Source: Pseudomonas fluorescens
Lineage (GTDB): Bacteria; Pseudomonadota; Gammaproteobacteria; Pseudomonadales; Pseudomonadaceae
Reading direction: 5' to 3'
Assembly (NCBI RefSeq): GCF_902497625.1
Contig: NZ_CABVGX010000006.1
Coordinates: forward strand, 101,012-165,011
DNA: 64,000 nt
Position 1 is the first letter of the stretch. Each line of letters begins with the position of its first letter. Below the pieces are notes generated by a model. The model saw nothing but the letters and a program-made list of their open reading frames with translations, did not search any database and was not told where the DNA came from. The translations under genes were made by a program, and so were the position numbers. Shown here piece by piece: positions 53,488 to 64,000 of this stretch.

Positions 53488-55926
53488 CTAGAACAAATCT
53501 ATTGGCGCCGCTTCATCTGCCGGCAGCGGGCTGCCCGGCGCGCTGCCGTTACCCAGCTCGCTGGCCGACGGCGGGGTGTCTTCAGCCTTGAACAGCTCAA
53601 AGTAGGCCCCAGGTGTGCCGGGGGTAGCTGCACGGCCACTGACCGGGTCAACCCGCAGGCTCAACAGTCCTTCCGGCTCCGCCTGCGTGTGTGGCGGCTT
53701 GTCCTTGAGGGCGGCAGCCATGTAATTCATCCAGATCGGCAGCGCCACGGTGCCGCCGAACTCGCGACGACCCAGGCTTTCCGGCTGATCGAAGCCGGTC
53801 CACACCGTGGTCACGTAATCGGCGTTGTAACCGGAGAACCAGGCGTCCTTGGACTCGTTGGTCGTACCGGTCTTGCCCGCGATGTCGCTGCGACCCAGCG
53901 CGAGTGCGCGACGACCTGTGCCGAGCTTGATCACGTCTTCAAGCATGCTGTTCAGGATGTACGTGGTGCGGCCATCGACAATGCGCTCGGCAACGGCAGG
54001 TGCTGGCGCCGCCGGTGCACCCATTGCAGCCTCAGGTGTTGCGTTGACTGTAAAGGCCTCGGCTGCCGGCGCGGCAATCCCGTCCGGTGCGACATCGCCT
54101 TTCGGCACGCTTGGCGGATTGGCCACGAACAGCGTCTCGCCATTGCGGCTCTCGATCTTGTCGATGATGTACGGGGTGATCTTGTAACCGCCGTTGGCAA
54201 AGGTGCTCCAGCCTGTAGCGATTTCCATCGGTGTCAGGGTGGCAGTCCCCAGCGCCAGCGACAGGTTGCGCGGCAAGTCCTGTTTGTTGAAGCCGAACTT
54301 GCTGATGTAGTCGATGGTGCGATCGACGCCCAGTGCCTGCAGCAGACGGATCGACACCAGGTTGCGCGACTTGTACAGGCCTTCACGCAGACGTATCGGG
54401 CCAAGGAAGGTATTAGTGTCGTTCTTCGGACGCCAAACCTTGTCGAGGTATTCGTCGACGAAGACGATCGGGGCATCGTTCACCAGGCTGGCGGCGGTGT
54501 AGCCATTGTCCAGCGCGGCACTGTAGACGAACGGCTTGAAACTCGAACCCGGCTGACGCTTGGCTTGCAATGCACGGTTGTAGTTGCTTTGCTCGAAGGC
54601 GAAACCACCCACCAGCGAACGAATCGCGCCGTTTTGCGGATCCAGGGAAACCAGCGCACCCTGCGCTTGCGGGATCTGGCTGAACTTGAGCGAATTATCT
54701 GGCTGACGCTGTACGCGGACCAGGTCGCCAACCTGCGCCACATCCGCAGGCTGCTTGGGATTGGCGCCCATGCTGTTGGTATTGAGGAACGGCCGCGCCC
54801 ATTTCATGGTGTCCCAGCTGACATGTTCCTCGCCAGTACGGGTCAGCACCTGTAGGCCATTTTTCTCGACCTGCACCACGATGGCCGGTTCGAGGCTGCT
54901 GATGGTACGTTGCTTGGTCAGCTCGGCCGCCCAGGCTTCCCGGGTCTTGCCGGGCAAACGTGATTCGGGTCCGCGATAACCGTGGCGCTGATCGTAGGTC
55001 ATCAGCCCTTCGTGAAGTGCGGTGTTGGCCATTTCCTGAAGGTTGCTCGGCACGGTGGTCGTGACGCGGAAACCCTCGGTGTAGGCCTCGCTGCCATAAC
55101 GGCCCACCATCTCGGCGCGAGCCATTTCAGCGATGTACGGCGCGTTCACTTCCGGCGTCGGCACATGATAGCTGGCGTTCAATGGCTCATTGATGGCCGT
55201 GGTGTAATCGGCTTCGGTGATCTTGCCAAGCTTGTACATGCGCCCCAGAATCCAGTCACGACGCTCTTTGCTGCGTGCCGGATTGGCCAGCGGATTGAAA
55301 CGCGAAGGTGCCTTGGGCAGACCGGCGATCATCGCCATCTGCGCCAGGCTGACATCACGAATCGACTTGCCGTAATACACCTGCGCCGCCGCCTCGATGC
55401 CATAAGCGCGGTTGCCCAGATAGATCTTGTTGACGTACAACTCAAGGATCTCATCCTTGGTCAGTTGCCGTTCGATTTGCAGAGCCAGGAGGATTTCAGT
55501 GGTCTTGCGCGAGAAGCTGCGCTCGCTGGTAAGGAAGAAGTTCTTCGCTACCTGCATGGTGATGGTGCTACCGCCCGACTGAATGTGTCCGCTTTTTACC
55601 AATTGTGTCGCGGCACGCATCAAACTGCCGGGATCGACACCATAGTGATTGGCGAAGTTATCGTCTTCAGCACTTAGTAACGCATTGATGAAGTTGGGGG
55701 GAATGTCGGCGAAACGGATGGGAGTGCGGCGCATTTCGCCAAACTCTGCGATCAACTTGTCGTCGCTGCTGTAGACACGCAGCGGAATCTGTAACTGGAT
55801 GCTTTTCAATGTCTCCACTGACGGCAATCCAGGGCTAAGGTAAAGAAACGCGCCGCTGAGACCTAGGAGCAGTCCGCAGAATACGGCGACGATGGACCAA
55901 CCGAAAAACTTCAGCAGACGAATCAA
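53488..55926 (-). CDS. ponA: Penicillin-binding protein 1A
   Basis: An 812-residue bifunctional class A penicillin-binding protein. TM anchor at about 8-30. The GT51 glycosyltransferase has catalytic Glu87 in SAEDDNFANHYGVD and RKTTEILLALQIERQLTKDEILELYVNKIYLG. An OB-like insertion lies near 330-430. The transpeptidase has SSFK (Ser461, Lys464) and KTGTTNESKDAWFSGY. A Pro/Ala-rich stretch at about 640-670 and a Ser/Pro-rich end are variable. It is divergent from pilM across 217 bases, as in other pseudomonads. Confidence 0.96.
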   Translation of the reverse strand: MIRLLKFFGWSIVAVFCGLLLGLSGAFLYLSPGLPSVETLKSIQLQIPLRVYSSDDKLIAEFGEMRRTPIRFADIPPNFINALLSAEDDNFANHYGVDPGSLMRAATQLVKSGHIQSGGSTITMQVAKNFFLTSERSFSRKTTEILLALQIERQLTKDEILELYVNKIYLGNRAYGIEAAAQVYYGKSIRDVSLAQMAMIAGLPKAPSRFNPLANPARSKERRDWILGRMYKLGKITEADYTTAINEPLNASYHVPTPEVNAPYIAEMARAEMVGRYGSEAYTEGFRVTTTVPSNLQEMANTALHEGLMTYDQRHGYRGPESRLPGKTREAWAAELTKQRTISSLEPAIVVQVEKNGLQVLTRTGEEHVSWDTMKWARPFLNTNSMGANPKQPADVAQVGDLVRVQRQPDNSLKFSQIPQAQGALVSLDPQNGAIRSLVGGFAFEQSNYNRALQAKRQPGSSFKPFVYSAALDNGYTAASLVNDAPIVFVDEYLDKVWRPKNDTNTFLGPIRLREGLYKSRNLVSIRLLQALGVDRTIDYISKFGFNKQDLPRNLSLALGTATLTPMEIATGWSTFANGGYKITPYIIDKIESRNGETLFVANPPSVPKGDVAPDGIAAPAAEAFTVNATPEAAMGAPAAPAPAVAERIVDGRTTYILNSMLEDVIKLGTGRRALALGRSDIAGKTGTTNESKDAWFSGYNADYVTTVWTGFDQPESLGRREFGGTVALPIWMNYMAAALKDKPPHTQAEPEGLLSLRVDPVSGRAATPGTPGAYFELFKAEDTPPSASELGNGSAPGSPLPADEAAPIDLF

Positions 55927-57207
<1,281 letters not shown>

Positions 57208-57208
<1 letters not shown>

Positions 57209-57774
57209 TGGCGCGGATTAACCTTTTACCCTGGCGCGACGAACTGCGCGAGGAGCGCCGCAAACGCTTTTTACTGGCACTGGCCGGTGTATTGGTGGGC
57301 GCGGTCGGGGCGATTTTGATCGCAGACAGGGCTATTAGCGACGCCATCGATCGGCAAATTGCCCGAAACAATTACATTGGCAAACAAATCACCGTGGTCG
57401 ATGAACGTATCAAACAGATCAGCGAATTGAAGGCCCGTCGCCAGCAACTGGTCGAGCGCATGCGTATCATCCAGGACCTGCAGGGTAACCGGCCGATCAG
57501 CGGGCGAATCTTCGATCAGCTGGCGCGCACCTTGCCGGATGGCGTGTATTTCACCGAAGTGAAAATGGCGGGTAAAACCCTGTCAGTCACAGGCGCGGCG
57601 GAATCCAACAACCGTGTTTCCGATCTGATGCGTAATCTGGACGCCTCTGACTGGTTCGATGCGCCCACCCTTACCGAGGTCAAGGCGACCACCGCCGGGC
57701 AACTCGATCAGGCGAACATCTTTCAATTGACTGTGCGTCAAACCCAGCCGGCCGCCGCGGAGGCTGTTCAATGA
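57208..57774 (+). CDS. pilN: Type IV pilus alignment protein PilN
   Basis: A 188-residue bitopic inner-membrane protein. The cytoplasmic INLLPWRDE motif (residues about 4-12), which binds PilM, is followed by a membrane helix at about 22-42. A coiled coil (VDERIKQISELKARRQQLVERM) and a ferredoxin-like periplasmic domain follow. It pairs with PilO. It overlaps both neighbours by 1-4 bases. Confidence 0.96.
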
Positions 57775-58394
57775 GCCTGGCCCAATGGTTCGAAGGGCTG
57801 CGCAAGATCGACATCAACGATCTGGACACCAACAACATGGGCTCCTGGCCGCCCGCCATCAAGGCGTTGGCGGGTATCGTGCTGGCCGGTCTCGTGCTGG
57901 CGCTGGGCTACAACTTTTCCATCAGCGACCTTGAAACCCAGCTTGATCTCAAACGGGATGAGGAATCGACCCTCAAAGAGCAGTTCGCCAATAAAGCGCA
58001 CATGGCGGCGAATCTGGAGCTGTATGTACAGCAGATGAAAGAAATGGAAAATTCATTCGGTGTGCTGTTGCGGCAATTGCCCAGCGATACCGAAGTGCCC
58101 GGTTTGCTTGAAGACATCACACGCACTGGCTTGGGCAGTGGCCTGGAATTTGAAGAGATCAAACTGCTGCCGGAAGTCACACAGCAGTTCTACATCGAGT
58201 TGCCGATCCAGATCACCGTCACGGGCGCTTATCACGACCTTGCCACCTTCGTCAGTGGCGTCGCCGGGTTGCCGCGGATCGTCACGTTACATGACTTCGA
58301 CATCGCCGCTGCCGATCCCGAAGGTGGCTCGAAACTGCGCATGAGTATCCTCGCCAAGACCTATCGCTACAACGATAAGGGGCTGCAGAAATGA
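57771..58394 (+). CDS. pilO: Type IV pilus alignment protein PilO
   Basis: A 207-residue bitopic protein. The N-terminal LAQWFEGLRKIDINDLDTNNMGSWPPAIKAL leads into a helix at about 26-46. A coiled coil (LETQLDLKRDEESTLKEQFANKA) and a periplasmic ferredoxin-like domain follow. It heterodimerises with PilN and binds PilP. ATGA overlaps on both sides. Confidence 0.96.
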   Translation: MSLAQWFEGLRKIDINDLDTNNMGSWPPAIKALAGIVLAGLVLALGYNFSISDLETQLDLKRDEESTLKEQFANKAHMAANLELYVQQMKEMENSFGVLLRQLPSDTEVPGLLEDITRTGLGSGLEFEEIKLLPEVTQQFYIELPIQITVTGAYHDLATFVSGVAGLPRIVTLHDFDIAAADPEGGSKLRMSILAKTYRYNDKGLQK

Positions 58395-58915
58395 GCCCGA
58401 TCCGAATCTTAATGGTGAGCGTCATGCTCATCCTTGCCGGATGCGACGGTGACGGCGGTTTCAACGACCTTGACGCTTACATGAACGAGGTGCGGCTGCG
58501 CGCACCGGGCAAGATCGAACCTACGCCGGTATTCCGCTCATACCCGACATTTACCTACAGTGCAGCCAACCTGCGAAGCCCGTTTTCCCGTCAGGTGCGG
58601 GTTGACCTCGCCGGCCAGAAAGCCGGCTCGCGCAACGTCAAACCCGACCCCAACCGGGCAAGGCAGTACCTGGAAGGTTTTAATATCGAACAGTTTGAAA
58701 TGGTCGGTACGATCTCCAATGCCGCTGGCTCCTTTGCGTTATTGCGTGGGGCAGGAGGTGTGCATCGGTTGAAAGTCGGCGACTATCTGGGCCGCAATGA
58801 AGGGCGCATCGTCGCCATCAGCGGCGCGCAAGTCGATGTGGTAGAAATCGTTCCGGACGGCCAGGGCGCCTGGCTGGAACGACCACGCACCATCCCTTTG
58901 AAAGAGCACTCATAG
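58391..58915 (+). CDS. pilP: Type IV pilus lipoprotein PilP
   Basis: A 174-residue inner-membrane lipoprotein. The signal peptide ends in lipobox LAGC (Cys18). A disordered linker is followed by a beta-sandwich domain (LEGFNIEQFEMVGTISNAAGSFALLRG ... VHRLKVGDYLGRNEGRIVAI). It bridges PilNO to the secretin PilQ. The stop is 13 bases before pilQ. Confidence 0.96.
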   Translation: MSPIRILMVSVMLILAGCDGDGGFNDLDAYMNEVRLRAPGKIEPTPVFRSYPTFTYSAANLRSPFSRQVRVDLAGQKAGSRNVKPDPNRARQYLEGFNIEQFEMVGTISNAAGSFALLRGAGGVHRLKVGDYLGRNEGRIVAISGAQVDVVEIVPDGQGAWLERPRTIPLKEHS

Positions 58916-58928
58916 TGGAACTCGAATA

Positions 58929-61010
58929 ATGAACAGGATTTTCACCGCCCTCGGGGTTTCGCTATGGATAGCGTTGCAGTCACCGATGGTACAAGCGGCC
59001 AACCTCAAGGCGCTGGACGTCGCCGCGCTGCCGGGGGATCGCGTCGAGCTGAAATTGTCGTTCGATGCAGCCCCTCCGGCACCCCATGGCTACACGACTG
59101 AACAGCCTGCGCGGATCGCTCTCGATCTGCCCGGCGTGGTCAGCCAACTGGCGAGCAAGACACGTGACCTCGGTGCCGGTAACGCCCGCAGCGCAACGGT
59201 GGTGGAGGCCAAGGATCGTACGCGGTTGATCATCAACCTGACGCAAATGGCCCCTTACACCTCGCGGGTTGAGGGCAATAATCTGTTTGTGGTGGTTGGG
59301 CGGGGTGCCGGTAGCTCGGCCGCTCGACCTGCCGCCAAATCGGCACCGTCGCGCACGGCGACCCCGGTTGCCGCCCCGGCCAGGAACTATGCGCCGGTGG
59401 CCAAGGCTATTCGTGGTGTCGATTTCCAGCGCGGCACACAGGGTGAAGGTAACGTAGTCATCGATTTGTCCGACCCGTCCATCGCCCCCGATATCCAGGA
59501 ACGCGATGGCAAGATCGTCCTCGGTTTCACCCGCACCCAGTTGCCCGAGCCGCTGCGTGTGCGCCTGGACGTGAAGGATTTCGCGACCCCGGTGCAGTTC
59601 GTCAATGCCAGCGCTACGGGTGACCGCGCCACGATAACCATCGAGCCCAGCGGTGCCTTCGACTACTCCACCTATCAAACCGACAACAAGTTGACCGTCA
59701 GCATTCGCCCGATGACGGTGGATGATTTGCACAAGCGCAATGCCGAACGGTTTGCCTATACCGGCGAGAAGCTTTCGCTGAATTTTCAGGACATCGATGT
59801 GCGTTCCGTGCTGCAGTTGATTGCCGACTTCACCAATCTCAATCTGGTGGCGAGCGACACAGTGCAGGGCGGCATTACGCTGCGCTTGCAGAACGTACCG
59901 TGGGATCAGGCGCTGGACCTGGTACTGAAAACCAAGGGCCTGGACAAACGCATGATCGGCAACGTCTTGCTCGTGGCCCCGGCGGAAGAAATTGCCGCCC
60001 GTGAGCGTCAGGAACTGGAATCGCAGAAACAGATTGCCGAGCTGGCGCCATTGCGGCGCGAACTGCTGCAGGTCAACTACGCCAAGGCGGCCGATATCGC
60101 CAAATTGTTCCAGTCGGTGACCAGTGCAGAAGCAAAGATCGACGAGCGTGGGTCGATCACTGTTGATGAGCGCACCAACAACATCATTGCCTACCAGACC
60201 CAGGACCGCCTCGACGAGCTGCGGCGTATCGTTGCACAGCTGGACATACCGGTGCGGCAGGTGATGATCGAAGCGCGCATCGTCGAAGCCAACGTCGATT
60301 ATGACAAGAGTCTGGGCGTGCGCTGGGGCGGTTCGGTGCAAAAGGGAAACTGGAACGGTTCCGGGGTCAATGGCTCGTCGACCACCATTGGTACTCCGGG
60401 CAGCACCAGCACCAACTCGCCGTTTGTTGACCTGGGCACTTCAGGCAATACTTCGGGGATCGGTATCGCGTTCATTACCGACAACGTATTGCTCGACCTG
60501 GAGCTGACGGCGATGGAGAAAACCGGTAACGGCGAAATCGTCTCGCAGCCCAAAGTGGTCACGTCCGACAAGGAAACGGCGAAAATCCTGAAAGGTACGG
60601 AAATTCCATATCAGGAGGCCAGCTCCAGTGGCGCCACCTCGGTATCTTTCAAGGAAGCATCGCTGTCCTTGGAAGTGACGCCGCAGATCACCCCGGACAA
60701 CCGCATCATCATGGAGGTCAAGGTCACCAAGGATGAGCCGGACTACCTGAACAAAGTGCAGGACGTGCCGCCGATCAAGAAAAACGAGGTCAACGCCAAG
60801 GTGCTGGTGAATGACGGTGAGACCATCGTTATCGGCGGAGTTTTCTCCAATACTCAAAGCAAGGTTGTAGATAAGGTGCCATTTCTCGGTGATGTGCCGT
60901 ATCTTGGCCGCCTTTTCCGGCGTGACGTGGTTTCGGAGAAAAAATCCGAGCTGCTGGTGTTCCTCACTCCGCGTATCATGAACAATCAGGCGATTGCTGT
61001 GAGTCATTGA
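58929..61010 (+). CDS. pilQ: Type IV pilus secretin PilQ
   Basis: A 693-residue outer-membrane secretin. The signal peptide ends near MVQA. Two AMIN domains (about 25-130 and 155-265) bind peptidoglycan. STN/N0 and N1 domains follow ([24 protein letters not shown]). The secretin core from about 440 contains [15 protein letters not shown] and [16 protein letters not shown]. With PilMNOP it forms the pilus or DNA-uptake channel. The major pilin and ATPase genes are not in this window. Confidence 0.97.
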   Translation: MNRIFTALGVSLWIALQSPMVQAANLKALDVAALPGDRVELKLSFDAAPPAPHGYTTEQPARIALDLPGVVSQLASKTRDLGAGNARSATVVEAKDRTRLIINLTQMAPYTSRVEGNNLFVVVGRGAGSSAARPAAKSAPSRTATPVAAPARNYAPVAKAIRGVDFQRGTQGEGNVVIDLSDPSIAPDIQERDGKIVLGFTRTQLPEPLRVRLDVKDFATPVQFVNASATGDRATITIEPSGAFDYSTYQTDNKLTVSIRPMTVDDLHKRNAERFAYTGEKLSLNFQDIDVRSVLQLIADFTNLNLVASDTVQGGITLRLQNVPWDQALDLVLKTKGLDKRMIGNVLLVAPAEEIAARERQELESQKQIAELAPLRRELLQVNYAKAADIAKLFQSVTSAEAKIDERGSITVDERTNNIIAYQTQDRLDELRRIVAQLDIPVRQVMIEARIVEANVDYDKSLGVRWGGSVQKGNWNGSGVNGSSTTIGTPGSTSTNSPFVDLGTSGNTSGIGIAFITDNVLLDLELTAMEKTGNGEIVSQPKVVTSDKETAKILKGTEIPYQEASSSGATSVSFKEASLSLEVTPQITPDNRIIMEVKVTKDEPDYLNKVQDVPPIKKNEVNAKVLVNDGETIVIGGVFSNTQSKVVDKVPFLGDVPYLGRLFRRDVVSEKKSELLVFLTPRIMNNQAIAVSH

Positions 61011-61014
61011 TTCT

Positions 61015-61533
61015 GTGCGAAATTTGATTCTTGTTGGACCGATGGGTGCTGGAAAAAGCACCATCGGCCGGTTGCTGGCCAAAGAGCTGCGCCTGCCGTT
61101 CAAAGATTCCGATAAGGAAATTGAATTGCGCACGGGCGCCAATATCCCATGGATCTTCGACAAGGAAGGCGAGCCGGGCTTCCGGGACCGTGAGCAGGCG
61201 ATAATTGCCGAGCTCTGCGCATGCGATGGCGTGGTTCTGGCGACCGGTGGCGGTGCCGTCATGCGTGAGGCTAATCGCCGGGCACTACATGCCGGTGGTC
61301 GGGTGGTTTATTTGCATGCCTCGGTCGAGCAGCAAGTGGGTCGCACCTCTCGCGACCGTAACCGGCCGTTGCTGCGTACCGCCGATCCGGCCAAGACTCT
61401 GAGAGATTTGCTGGCGCTTCGCGACCCGCTTTATCGGGAAATCGCCGACCTAGTGGTGGAAACCGATGAGCGGCCGCCGCGAATGGTGGTGCTTGATATT
61501 CTGGATCGCCTGCAGCAACTTGCGCCGCGTTAA
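61015..61533 (+). CDS. aroK: Shikimate kinase
   Basis: Phosphorylates shikimate at the 3-position with ATP, the fifth step of the aromatic amino acid pathway. The 172-residue product has the P-loop [42 protein letters not shown] (substrate-binding DxD and Arg), GGGAVMR and RNRPLLRT (lid Arg). The start is GTG 61015, four bases after the pilQ stop. Co-transcription with pilQ and aroB is the usual arrangement. Confidence 0.97.
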   Translation: MRNLILVGPMGAGKSTIGRLLAKELRLPFKDSDKEIELRTGANIPWIFDKEGEPGFRDREQAIIAELCACDGVVLATGGGAVMREANRRALHAGGRVVYLHASVEQQVGRTSRDRNRPLLRTADPAKTLRDLLALRDPLYREIADLVVETDERPPRMVVLDILDRLQQLAPR

Positions 61534-61679
61534 AGCACCGCGTGAAATGCGCTATCCTCGGCGTCGCGCCATGCCTGTTCAATGACGTGGCGGATTGAAA
61601 CCGGCGTTGCAGCGTCAGTTGCGGTAGACACTCGATTTCCTTAGGCGGGACGCCTGATTCCATTCCACTGTGGGGACAC

Positions 61680-62780
61680 ATGCAGACACTCAAGGTTGAT
61701 CTCGGCGAGCGCAGCTACCCGATTCATATTGGCGAAGGTTTGTTGGATCAGCCTGAACTGCTGGCGCCGCATATTCGCGGACGGCAAGTGGCAATTATCT
61801 CCAACGAAACCGTAGCGCCGCTATACCTCGAGCGATTGACCCGCAGCCTTGAGCAGTTTTCGGTAGTTTCCGTAGTGCTGCCCGACGGCGAATCGTTCAA
61901 GACCTGGGAAACCCTGCAACTGATATTCGATGGCTTGCTGACCGCCCGGCACGATCGCCGTACCACAGTGATCGCCCTCGGGGGGGGCGTCATCGGTGAC
62001 ATGGCCGGTTTTGCTGCGGCCTGTTACCAGCGCGGCGTCGATTTCATCCAGGTCCCCACCACATTGTTGTCGCAGGTCGATTCGTCGGTGGGCGGCAAGA
62101 CCGGGATCAATCATCCGCTGGGCAAAAACATGGTCGGCGCGTTCTATCAGCCGAATGTCGTGCTGATCGACACCGCCACACTCAATACCTTGCCTGCCCG
62201 CGAACTGTCGGCCGGGCTGGCAGAGGTCATCAAATACGGTTTGATCTGCGATGAGCCCTTCCTGACCTGGCTAGAAGAAAACGTTGATCGCCTGCGGGCT
62301 CTGGATCAAATTGCCCTGACCTACGCCATCGAGCGTTCGTGCGCGGCCAAGGCGGAAGTGGTCGGTGCCGACGAGAAGGAAACCGGCGTACGGGCTACGT
62401 TGAATCTGGGGCACACCTTTGGGCACGCCATCGAGACGCACATGGGATATGGTGTGTGGCTGCATGGTGAGGCGGTGGCTGCTGGCACCGTCATGGCGCT
62501 GGAAATGTCGACGCGTCTGGGCTGGATCAGCGAGCAGGAGCGTGATCGCGGCATTCGTTTGTTTCAACGAGCCGGGCTGCCCGTGGTTCCGCCTGAAGAG
62601 ATGACGCCAGCCGATTTTCTCGAACACATGGCAATTGACAAGAAAGTGATCGACGGTCGTTTGCGCCTGGTGTTGCTGCGCCACATGGGCGAAGCGGTGG
62701 TGACCGACGATTATCCGAAAGAAGTTTTACAGGCCACGCTGGAAGCGGATTACCGCGCTCTGGCTCAGCTTAAAGGTTAA
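61680..62780 (+). CDS. aroB: 3-dehydroquinate synthase
   Basis: Converts DAHP to 3-dehydroquinate using NAD+ and a divalent metal, the second step of the shikimate pathway. The 366-residue product has the NAD segment [52 protein letters not shown] and the metal ligands in [11 protein letters not shown] and LHGEAVAAG. The 146-bp gap after aroK holds only the leader, with GGGGA before the ATG. Confidence 0.97.
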   Translation: MQTLKVDLGERSYPIHIGEGLLDQPELLAPHIRGRQVAIISNETVAPLYLERLTRSLEQFSVVSVVLPDGESFKTWETLQLIFDGLLTARHDRRTTVIALGGGVIGDMAGFAAACYQRGVDFIQVPTTLLSQVDSSVGGKTGINHPLGKNMVGAFYQPNVVLIDTATLNTLPARELSAGLAEVIKYGLICDEPFLTWLEENVDRLRALDQIALTYAIERSCAAKAEVVGADEKETGVRATLNLGHTFGHAIETHMGYGVWLHGEAVAAGTVMALEMSTRLGWISEQERDRGIRLFQRAGLPVVPPEEMTPADFLEHMAIDKKVIDGRLRLVLLRHMGEAVVTDDYPKEVLQATLEADYRALAQLKG

Positions 62781-62790
62781 TAAGATCCCG

Positions 62791-64000
62791 ATGACTAGTT
62801 TGCATGCCGACGAGGCTTTCCTCGGCCATTTCCAGTTGAGTCACGACCCTTTCGCTCCACGGGTACCTGGCTTCAAATTCTTCCCGGCCCAGCGCAAGCC
62901 GGTACTGGGGCAACTGCATCACCTGGCTCGCTACAGCCAGTTGCTGCTGGTGGTAACCGGTCCGCACGGCAGCGGCAAGACTCTGCTGCGTCAGGCGCTG
63001 GTGGCCAGTACCAACAAACAATCGGTGCAGAGCGTGGTGGTGTCTGCCCGTGGCGCCGGTGATGCGGCCGGCGTATTGCGCCAGGTAGCGCAAGCCTTGA
63101 ATGTCGCTCATGCAGAGATTGGCCCGATCCTGGCTCAGGTGGTTCAGCTGGCATTGACCGGGCAGGAGGTCTATCTGCTGGTGGATGACGCCGAGCAGCT
63201 CGACGAATCCGCGCTGGAAGCGTTGATGGAGCTGGCCGCTGGTGCGCCTGAGGGCCGCCCGCATGTGTTCCTTTTTGGTGAGTCGTCGCTGATCGCTCAG
63301 CTGGAGGCGCTGAGCCTGCAGGAAGAGCGCTTTCACGTTATCGAACTGCAGCCCTACACCGAAGAAGAAACCCGTGAATACCTGGATCAGCGCCTCGAAG
63401 GTGCCGGCCGGGGTATCGAACTTTTCACCGCAGATCAGATCTCTGATATTCACGAAAGCTCCGACGGCTGGCCTGGCAACATTAATCAGGTCGCCCGCGA
63501 TGCACTGATCGAAGTCATGATTGCCAGCCGCTCAGCGGTCAAGCGTCCAAGTATGGGGTTCAACATGCCGAAGAAACACGTATTGGCGATTTCCGCCGTA
63601 GTCGTGGTCGCGGTAGCCGCCGCCTGGTTGATGCCGGGTCGCAGCAAAGCACCGACCACTGGCGCTCCTGCCAATGAACAGGCGCAATTGCCACTGGGTC
63701 AGGGCACGCCACAACCAAACGATGGCGGTGCACCCGCTGTTGAATTCGCCGGTAATTCGCAGCCGATGCCATTGCCTCTGGTTGGCAACTCGCAACCGGT
63801 GATGCGCGGCCCGCTGGCTGAAGCGGCCGGTGGCATTACTGAAGGCGACGACGGTGTCCCGGTGGAAGGTTCGAGCGAAGTTCCGCCGACCGTGACCACT
63901 ACCGCTCCGCCTGCGGGCATCCCGGCCGGCCCTGCGCCGACCGCACCTGCTGCTAAACCTGCACCGGCACCGGTGCAGATCGCGACGGCCAAGCCAGCGC
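62791..64000 (+). CDS. DamX-like AAA/SPOR protein, truncated by the window edge
   Basis: The frame opens at ATG 62791, ten bases after aroB, and is still open at 64000 (403 residues visible). It begins HADEAFLGHFQLSHDPFAPRVPGFKFF. An AAA/ExeA-type ATPase domain follows with Walker A GPHGSGKT (about 57-64) and Walker B-like VYLLVDDAEQLDE. A membrane helix lies at about 268-285 (HVLAISAVVVVAVAAAWLM), then a Pro/Ala-rich periplasmic linker. The C-terminal SPOR domain expected of DamX-type division proteins would lie beyond the window. Confidence 0.85.
   Translation, partial: MTSLHADEAFLGHFQLSHDPFAPRVPGFKFFPAQRKPVLGQLHHLARYSQLLLVVTGPHGSGKTLLRQALVASTNKQSVQSVVVSARGAGDAAGVLRQVAQALNVAHAEIGPILAQVVQLALTGQEVYLLVDDAEQLDESALEALMELAAGAPEGRPHVFLFGESSLIAQLEALSLQEERFHVIELQPYTEEETREYLDQRLEGAGRGIELFTADQISDIHESSDGWPGNINQVARDALIEVMIASRSAVKRPSMGFNMPKKHVLAISAVVVVAVAAAWLMPGRSKAPTTGAPANEQAQLPLGQGTPQPNDGGAPAVEFAGNSQPMPLPLVGNSQPVMRGPLAEAAGGITEGDDGVPVEGSSEVPPTVTTTAPPAGIPAGPAPTAPAAKPAPAPVQIATAKPA

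Noticed and set aside
53455..54855. 466-codon open frame antisense to ponA
   Set aside because: Its start lies in the low-complexity repeat and the rest mirrors ponA codons. The sequence is rich in Arg/His/Gln, as expected of antisense translation.

Overview
The window is a piece of ordinary chromosome from a Pseudomonas, most likely of the P. fluorescens group. GC content is high. The gene order (fbp, hut cluster, pip-dtd, opgGH, chemoreceptor-rsmE-tatCBA, hisEI, ubiBJE, pha cluster, hslVU, argS, priA, rpmE, malic enzyme, ponA, pilMNOPQ, aroKB, damX-like) matches, from memory, the conserved run found in P. aeruginosa and its relatives. Intergenic spaces are dotted with palindromic REP/REPIN-type repeats, as in fluorescent pseudomonads. 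I see no prophage, transposase, CRISPR array, rRNA or tRNA gene.

Region 1 (1-5.2 kb): tail of a membrane protein gene, fructose-1,6-bisphosphatase, a DUF924 gene, a dCache chemoreceptor and two lipoprotein genes, the second a lipocalin (blc). Region 2 (5.2-20.8 kb): a complete histidine utilisation locus. hutF is divergent from hutCD. hutU is followed by an NCS1 permease, the hutXWV ABC transporter, two HutH paralogues, hutI and hutG. HutC operator palindromes (TGTA-N2-TACA core) lie between hutF and hutC and exactly over the expected start site of a sigma-54 promoter before hutU. The pathway runs histidine to urocanate (HutH), imidazolonepropionate (HutU), formiminoglutamate (HutI), formylglutamate (HutF) and glutamate (HutG). 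The first HutH paralogue lacks the Ala-Ser-Gly triad that forms the MIO cofactor, and a roughly 250-bp unit is tandemly triplicated just in front of it.

Region 3 (20.8-29.2 kb): pip-dtd, the periplasmic glucan operon opgGH and an HBM-type chemoreceptor with a FliA-type promoter. Region 4 (29.2-35.6 kb): rsmE-tatCBA, hisE-hisI and ubiE-ubiJ-ubiB, all on the minus strand with tight overlaps. Region 5 (35.6-43.4 kb): medium-chain-length polyhydroxyalkanoate (PHA) genes, with phaIF converging on phaC1-phaZ-phaC2-phaD. The same 18-bp TTAGGG...TTTCTAA motif occurs before phaI and before phaC1 and is probably the PhaD operator.

Region 6 (43.4-53.4 kb): hslVU behind a consensus heat-shock promoter, a SPOR protein, argS, priA, rpmE, a secreted nuclease and malic enzyme. 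Region 7 (53.5-64 kb): penicillin-binding protein 1A divergent from pilMNOPQ-aroK-aroB and a DamX-like gene cut by the window edge. No wholly new multi-gene system is evident. The most unusual items are the MIO-less HutH paralogue, the tandem repeats before it, and several regulatory sites that can be read directly from the sequence.
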